Shown here: one piece after another, positions 59,676 through 64,000 of the stretch
Layout: every line of letters begins with the position of its first letter
Numbering within the stretch: position 1 is the stretch's first letter
Source of the DNA: Streptomyces sp. TRM70350
Lineage (GTDB): Bacteria > Actinomycetota > Actinomycetes > Streptomycetales > Streptomycetaceae
Assembly: GCF_019219825.1 (NCBI RefSeq)
Contig: NZ_JAHUXH010000002.1
Coordinates: 62,001 to 126,000, forward strand
Reading direction: 5' to 3'
Length of the DNA: 64,000 nucleotides
The notes under the pieces: generated by a model
The model's input: the letters and a program-made list of their open reading frames with translations, nothing else
Told to the model about the DNA's origin: nothing
Database searches by the model: none
Program-made: the position numbers and the translations under genes

Positions 59676-61025
59676 ATGGTGGAGACCGCAGGCGGGGGGC
59701 CGGGCGACGGCGCCGCTGAGGTGCTCGATCGTCCGCTGCCCGAAGGAGTGCGCCGAAGGGTCGTGCAGATCGTCTCCGACGGCTTCGGCGGGCTGACGAT
59801 GGCCGAACTGCCCGCACAACTGCGGCAGTACGCCCGGTTCGCCCCGAATCGCCGGGCCAAGTTCGCCGGTAACGCGATGGCCGCGGCGGTGGAGACCGAC
59901 CCGCTGTTCCGGCAGCGCATCGGGGAGAAGTTCCGCGAGGCCCAGCCCGAGCTGGCCGGTGCCCTCGACGCCGGATCGCCGCCGCCGGCCGCGGACCCGC
60001 TGGACGTGGCGGCCGCCGCCTATGTGCTGCGCCCGACCGGCTGGGTGAAGCTGGTCGCGGCCGCCGGTGAGGAGGCCCTGCGGGCCGACGCCGAGCGGGC
60101 CGACGAGGAGAACCGCGCCGAGCTGGAGCGGCTGCGCACCGAACTCGCCGCCGCCCGCGACCACACCCGCGCCGAGACCGAGCGGCTGCGCGCCGAGCTG
60201 GACGGCGCCCGCAAGGAAGCCGAATCGCTTCACCGCAAGCTGCGGGCCGCGCTCAGCGACGTCAAGCGCGGCGAGGCGGCGCTGCGCAAGGTGCAGGCCG
60301 AGATGGAGGCCGTGCGCGCCGAGGGCCAGGCCCAGGTGTCCGCCGCCGAGAGCGAGGCACGGCGGCTGAAGGCGAGGCTGGGGGAGGCGGAGGCCGCCCT
60401 GGAGGCCACCCGCCGGGCCGCGCGCGAGGGGCGCAGCGTCGAGGACATGCGGGTACGGCTGCTGCTCGACACCGTGCTGGACGCGGCGCAGGGGCTGCGC
60501 CGGGAACTGGCGCTGCCGCCGGTGTCCGTACGCCCCGCCGAGACCGTGGACGCGGTCGAACCGGGACGAATGACTCCGAAGGACATCGCCGCACGGGCCT
60601 TGTCCGAGAACGACCCCGCGATTCTCGACCAGCTGCTGGCGCTGCCGCAGGCGCACCTGGTCGTCGACGGCTACAACGTCACCAAGACCGGCTATCCCCA
60701 AATGCCGCTGGAGAAGCAGCGGTTGCGGCTGCTCGGGCAGCTCTCGCAGCTCGCCGCGCAGTCCGGCGCCGAGGTGACCTGTGTCTTCGACGGGGCCGAA
60801 CTGGCCGCGCCGGTGCTGCTGGCGCCGCCGCGCGGGGTGCGGGTGCTCTTCTCCAAACCGGGCGTCACCGCCGACGAGTTGATCCGCCAGCTGGTGCGCG
60901 CCGAGCCGCCCGGGCGTCCGGTCGTCGTCGTCTCGACCGACCGGGAGGTGGCCGACGGGGTGGCCCGGGCGGGGGCGCGGCCGGTGGCGTCGGCGGTGCT
61001 GCTGAAGCGCCTCTCGCGCAGCTGA
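59676..61025 (+). CDS. NYN-domain (PIN-like) RNA-binding/nuclease protein with coiled coil
   Basis: A 449-residue protein. The N-terminal 120 residues are helical (QIVSDGFGGLTMAELPAQLRQ). Residues about 125-250 are a long coiled coil rich in Glu, Arg and Ala (EENRAELERLRTELAAARDH and following). The C-terminal domain (about 325-449) is NYN/YacP-like: LVVDGYNVTKTGYP with the leading Asp, TCVFDGAELA and VVVVSTDREVADGV, the acidic positions of PIN-like nucleases. Homologues are annotated as RNA-binding proteins; RNA cleavage is possible. ATG 59676 has a weak ribosome site. Confidence 0.85.
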   Translation: MVETAGGGPGDGAAEVLDRPLPEGVRRRVVQIVSDGFGGLTMAELPAQLRQYARFAPNRRAKFAGNAMAAAVETDPLFRQRIGEKFREAQPELAGALDAGSPPPAADPLDVAAAAYVLRPTGWVKLVAAAGEEALRADAERADEENRAELERLRTELAAARDHTRAETERLRAELDGARKEAESLHRKLRAALSDVKRGEAALRKVQAEMEAVRAEGQAQVSAAESEARRLKARLGEAEAALEATRRAAREGRSVEDMRVRLLLDTVLDAAQGLRRELALPPVSVRPAETVDAVEPGRMTPKDIAARALSENDPAILDQLLALPQAHLVVDGYNVTKTGYPQMPLEKQRLRLLGQLSQLAAQSGAEVTCVFDGAELAAPVLLAPPRGVRVLFSKPGVTADELIRQLVRAEPPGRPVVVVSTDREVADGVARAGARPVASAVLLKRLSRS

Positions 61026-61207
61026 CGTACGTCCCATGCGCAACGTACGCCCCAAGCGTGCAATGTGCCCGGAGAATGCCCGAATTGACGGGACCGTCAC
61101 GCAACGTAGCGTCAACATGCATCACTGCATGTGAGTTGTAGGTAAAGGATGCGCTCAGTCACCGAGATTTTCCTTGCGAGGATTTGATCTGATCACAGCG
61201 AGGTCAC

Positions 61208-61213
61208 TAGGGT
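61208..61213 (+). promoter_or_regulatory. Candidate -10 element of the first NlpC/P60 gene
   Basis: TAGGGT 52 bp before GTG 61266. Upstream lies a 7-bp dyad ACATGCA/TGCATGT (61115-61121 and 61126-61132). I looked for a c-di-AMP (ydaO) riboswitch in 61026-61265 and did not see its signature. Confidence 0.4.
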
Positions 61214-61265
61214 CTGGCCTCGAACCTCCGATCGGGTGATCACTCACAAGAAGGAGATTGCCCCC

Positions 61266-62300
61266 GTGGCGTCCCACCGTCGACCCAAGCAGCCCAGTCG
61301 CACCCGCGTGACCGTGCTGACCACCGCAGCCGCCGCTGCCGTCGCTCTCGGCTCGCAGGCCGCCAACGCCGCGCCGAGCGAGAAGCCGAGCAAGGACGAG
61401 GTCAAGGCCAAGGTCGACAAGCTCTACGAGGAAGCCGAGCAGGCCACCGAGAAGTACAACGGGGCCAAGGAGAAGCAGGAGAAGCTCCAGAAGGAGATCT
61501 CCACCATCCAGGACAACGTCGCCCGCGGCCAGGAAGAGGTCAACGAGCTGCGCGAGGGCCTCGGTGCGATGGCCAGCGCCCAGTACCGCTCGGGCGGCAT
61601 CGACCCCTCCCTGCAGCTCTTCCTCTCCGCCGACCCGGACGACTACCTCGACAAGGCCTCCACGCTCGACCAGTTGAGCGCCCAGCAGGTCGAGGCCCTG
61701 AAGAAGATCCAGGAGAAGCAGCGCGAACTCGCCCAGGAGCGCGCCGAGGCCTCCGGCAAGCTCAAGGACCTCGCCGCCACCCGCACCGAGCTGGGCAAGA
61801 AGAAGAGCGAGGTGCAGGGCAAGCTCGCCGAGGCGCAGAAGCTGCTCAACTCCCTCACCGCCGCGGAGAAGGCGGCGCTGGCCGCCGAGGAGCAGCGGGC
61901 CAGCCGGTCCTCCGAGGCCCGGGTGGACCTCGGCAACACCGGCGCCGCCTCCGGCCGGGCCATGGCCGCCTTCCAGGCCGCCCAGAGCAAGATCGGCTCG
62001 CCCTACGTCTACGGCGCCTCCGGTCCGTCCTCCTTCGACTGCTCCGGCCTGACCTCCTGGGCCTTCGCCCAGGCCGGCGTCGGCATACCGCGCACCTCGC
62101 AGGCCCAGGCCAGCGCCGGTACGCGCATCTACAGCCAGGCCGACCTCAAGGTCGGAGACCTGGTCATCTTCTACGGCGACCTGCACCACGTCGGCTTCTA
62201 CGCGGGCAACGGCCAGGTGCTGCATGCCCCGCGCCCCGGCACGGTCGTGCGCTACGAGTCGATCAACAACATGCCGTACCAGTTCGGCGTCCGGATCTGA
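61266..62300 (+). CDS. Secreted NlpC/P60 peptidoglycan endopeptidase with coiled coil
   Basis: A 344-residue exported hydrolase. GTG 61266 follows AAGGAGA. A signal peptide ends around AANAA (residue 37). A long coiled coil (about 45-210) is followed by the NlpC/P60 domain: catalytic Cys in FDCSGLTSWAF, His in LHHVGFYAGNG and LHAPRPG. Cleaves within the peptide stems of peptidoglycan. Coil and catalytic domain resemble RipA-type wall hydrolases. The next gene is a paralogue; a hairpin (62372) lies between. Confidence 0.92.
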   Translation: MASHRRPKQPSRTRVTVLTTAAAAAVALGSQAANAAPSEKPSKDEVKAKVDKLYEEAEQATEKYNGAKEKQEKLQKEISTIQDNVARGQEEVNELREGLGAMASAQYRSGGIDPSLQLFLSADPDDYLDKASTLDQLSAQQVEALKKIQEKQRELAQERAEASGKLKDLAATRTELGKKKSEVQGKLAEAQKLLNSLTAAEKAALAAEEQRASRSSEARVDLGNTGAASGRAMAAFQAAQSKIGSPYVYGASGPSSFDCSGLTSWAFAQAGVGIPRTSQAQASAGTRIYSQADLKVGDLVIFYGDLHHVGFYAGNGQVLHAPRPGTVVRYESINNMPYQFGVRI

Positions 62301-62371
62301 TTCCCTTCGGGGACCTCAAGATCAAGTAACCGTGCCGCCCGTTCGGGCGAATTACGGGACCGGGCTGTGAC

Positions 62372-62411
62372 CCCCACCCCGCCCATGACCTGCGTCAGCG
62401 GCGGGGTGGGG
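62372..62411. terminator. Terminator between the two NlpC/P60 genes
   Basis: CCCCACCCCGCC (62372-62383) pairs with GGCGGGGTGGGG (62400-62411), 16-base loop, 72 bp after the first gene's stop. Confidence 0.65.
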
Positions 62412-62545
62412 CGTTGAGGGCCCGCCGAGGTCTTTGGCCGGTGCCCCGCGACGGGGCTACTGTCTGCCGCGTTTCCCCCATGGTCGGGCTGCCGCCCGGT
62501 GCCGGGGGATTTTCCTGTCCGCCAGTGGAAGGAGCGCGGCTTCTC

Positions 62546-63568
62546 GTGGGGTCTCATCGCCGCCTTGCACCGTCCGGGTTCGACCGGGGCGCCTGCGTGG
62601 TGCGTCTCGCCGTCGGCGTGGTGTCGGCCGCCGCGGCCGCCGTCGCCGCCGTACCGGCGCAGGCCGCGCCGCTCGACGACACCCGCGCCGAGGTGGACCG
62701 CCTCTACGCGGAGGCCGAGAAGGCCACCGAGGCCTACAACAAGGCCGACGAGCGCGCCGACGCGCTGCGCGGGCAGGTGAGCCGGGCACAGGACCGGATC
62801 GCCCGGCAGCAGGACCACATCAACTCCCTGCGGGAGGCGCTGGGTTCGCTGGCCGGCGCCCAGTACCGCTCCGGCGGCCTCGACCCCACCCTGGCCCTGC
62901 TGTTCTCCGACGACCCGGACGACTACCTCGACAAGGCCGCCGTCCTGGACCGGATCAGCTTCCACCAGGCCGGGCAGCTGACGGACCTCCAGGAGGCCAT
63001 GCGCACGCTCACGCAGGAGCGCGCGCAGGCCGCCGAGAAGCTCGGCGAGCTGGAGAAGAGCCGCAAGGCCGTCGCCTCCCACAAGCGCACCGTCGAGAAG
63101 AAGCTCGCCCAGGCCCGCGCACTCCTCAACGCCCTGCCCGACGACGAACGCGCCGCCTATGACCGGGCCTCCCGCTCCGGCCGCTTCGACATGCCCGGTC
63201 CCGGAAGTGCCGTCCCCGCCTCCGGTCGTGCCGCCGCCGCGGTTGCCGCCGCCCGCGCCGCGCTCGGCAGGCCCTATGTGTGGGGCGCGGCCGGTCCCGG
63301 CGGCTTCGACTGCTCCGGCCTGATGCAGTGGTCGTACGCGCAGGCCGGGATCGCGCTGCCGCGCACCTCGCAGGGCCAGCGCGCGGCCGGCCGTCAGGTG
63401 CCGCTCTCCGAGGCCCAGCCCGGCGACCTGATCACCTACCGGTCCGACGCCAGCCATGTCGCGATGTACATGGGAAACGGCCAGGTCATCCACGCCCCCT
63501 ACCCGGGCGCGCCGGTGCGCTACGACCCGGTCGGCATGATGCCGGTCTCCGGAGTCACCAGGGTCTGA
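62546..63568 (+). CDS. Second secreted NlpC/P60 endopeptidase (paralogue)
   Basis: A 340-residue paralogue of the preceding protein in the same order: GTG start with GGAAGGAG upstream, the signal sequence VVRLAVGVVSAAAAAVAAVP with AQAA cleavage site, a coiled coil sharing GAQYRSGGLDPTLALLFSDDPDDYLDKAA-like text with the first, and the catalytic domain FDCSGLMQWSYAQAGIALPR, SHVAMYMGNGQVIHAPYPG. It begins VGSHRR where the first begins VASHRR. The two probably arose by duplication and may differ in timing. Confidence 0.9.
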   Translation: MGSHRRLAPSGFDRGACVVRLAVGVVSAAAAAVAAVPAQAAPLDDTRAEVDRLYAEAEKATEAYNKADERADALRGQVSRAQDRIARQQDHINSLREALGSLAGAQYRSGGLDPTLALLFSDDPDDYLDKAAVLDRISFHQAGQLTDLQEAMRTLTQERAQAAEKLGELEKSRKAVASHKRTVEKKLAQARALLNALPDDERAAYDRASRSGRFDMPGPGSAVPASGRAAAAVAAARAALGRPYVWGAAGPGGFDCSGLMQWSYAQAGIALPRTSQGQRAAGRQVPLSEAQPGDLITYRSDASHVAMYMGNGQVIHAPYPGAPVRYDPVGMMPVSGVTRV

Positions 63569-63600
63569 CCGGGCGGCGCGGGCCCCGTACGATCGGGAAG

Positions 63601-64000
63601 GTGGCAGGTCGAAGGCGGGCGTCGGGTTCCTCGGTCGTGGCACTCTGTCTGCTGCTCGTCTCCCTGGTCGCCTGCGGGGGCGGGCCCACCACGGACACCG
63701 CACGGGCCGACGTGCAGCGGCTGCTCGACCGGCGGGCGGCCGCGGTCCTCGACCACGACGAGAGCGGCTACCGGAGCACCGGGTCGGCGACGGGTTTCGC
63801 CCAGGTGGCCGCGCTTCCGCTGGCGGGCTGGTCGTACCGGCTGACGGAGCTGCACCGCACCGGCGACGAGGCCACCGCCGACGCCGAACTGCGCTACCGG
63901 ATCGAGGGTTTCGACAAGGCGCCCGTCACGACCCGGCGCACCCTGGGCCTGACCCGGGACGCGGACGGCGGCTGGTCCGTCACCTCGGACCGGCCCGCGC
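63601..64000 (+). CDS. Probable lipoprotein, N-terminal part (cut by window end)
   Basis: GTG 63601 opens a frame that stays open to the end of the window (133 codons). The N-terminal segment MAGRRRASGSSVVALCLLLV followed by SLVACGGG is a lipoprotein signal with the Cys at about residue 25. The mature part (RADVQRLLDRRAAAVLDHDE, WSYRLTELHRTGDEATADAE) has an NTF2-like look, but I cannot assign a family. The 3' end is outside the window. Starts 32 bp after the NlpC/P60 gene. Confidence 0.65.
   Translation, partial: MAGRRRASGSSVVALCLLLVSLVACGGGPTTDTARADVQRLLDRRAAAVLDHDESGYRSTGSATGFAQVAALPLAGWSYRLTELHRTGDEATADAELRYRIEGFDKAPVTTRRTLGLTRDADGGWSVTSDRPA

Noticed and set aside
61026-61265. A c-di-AMP (ydaO-type) riboswitch upstream of the first NlpC/P60 gene
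   Set aside because: Such switches control similar genes in Streptomyces, but the expected conserved blocks are not visible; only small dyads and a -10-like box are.

Overview
The window is a chromosomal segment of a Streptomyces (or very close actinomycete). Base composition is very GC-rich with a strong third-position GC bias and many GTG starts. Gene content fits: a spore-pigment type II polyketide tail, homodimeric pyruvate dehydrogenase E1, a QcrCAB/CtaCDEF respiratory cluster, PspA with PspAA, and an actinomycete-type SAM-IV riboswitch. I see no tRNA, rRNA, CRISPR array, intact insertion sequence or prophage. The species call is inference; I could not run any search.

Layout. 1-3323 is the accessory end: the 3' end of a whiE-like spore pigment operon (ACP, aromatase/cyclase, TcmI-type cyclase), facing an O-methyltransferase and a secreted beta-helix protein. 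3468-6562 holds a DUF4191 membrane protein, a small conserved protein, lipA and lipB. 6812-15783 holds regulators, an FAD oxidoreductase whose 3' end is tandemly repeated, an epimerase, a GNAT enzyme, a MarP-like protease, a peptidoglycan amidase and a WYL regulator. 15999-23383 encodes the 2-oxoacid dehydrogenase parts aceE, E2 and lpdA with a GntR regulator, so lipoate synthesis and lipoate use sit in one window. 23833-31605 holds pepA and the late cobalamin genes cobS, cobT and a fused cobU, mixed with membrane proteins and a methyltransferase. 31939-38151 covers envelope functions: an HtrA-like lipoprotein protease, PspA/PspAA and a two-component system. 38251-45423 covers nadA, an A-type Fe-S carrier, a repeat-rich membrane protein, a PfkB kinase and a cysteine desulfurase fused to TusA. 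45683-54950 is the aerobic respiratory cluster (ctaC-ctaD-ctaF, an L,D-transpeptidase, a lone receiver protein, ctaE, qcrC-qcrA-qcrB). 55088-64000 holds trpD, a SAM-IV riboswitch with its aminotransferase, an Lrp-type protein, a rhomboid protease, an NYN protein, two paralogous NlpC/P60 hydrolases and a lipoprotein cut by the window end.

Most of the window is conserved core, and no unmistakably new multi-gene system stands out. The points most worth a second look are local: a degraded duplication of the aceE 3' end and its terminator in front of the WYL regulator; four 74-bp copies of a gene's stop-codon region; a 164-bp imperfect palindrome beside pepA; remnants of a membrane protein and of a Ser/Thr kinase; a family of dispersed intergenic elements abutting gene ends; a metallo-beta-lactamase-like domain without its metal ligands fused to CobU; a receiver domain lacking conserved residues inside the respiratory cluster; a possible six-codon ORF downstream of the riboswitch; and a recurrent TANNNT-N6-8-start arrangement suggesting leaderless transcripts.
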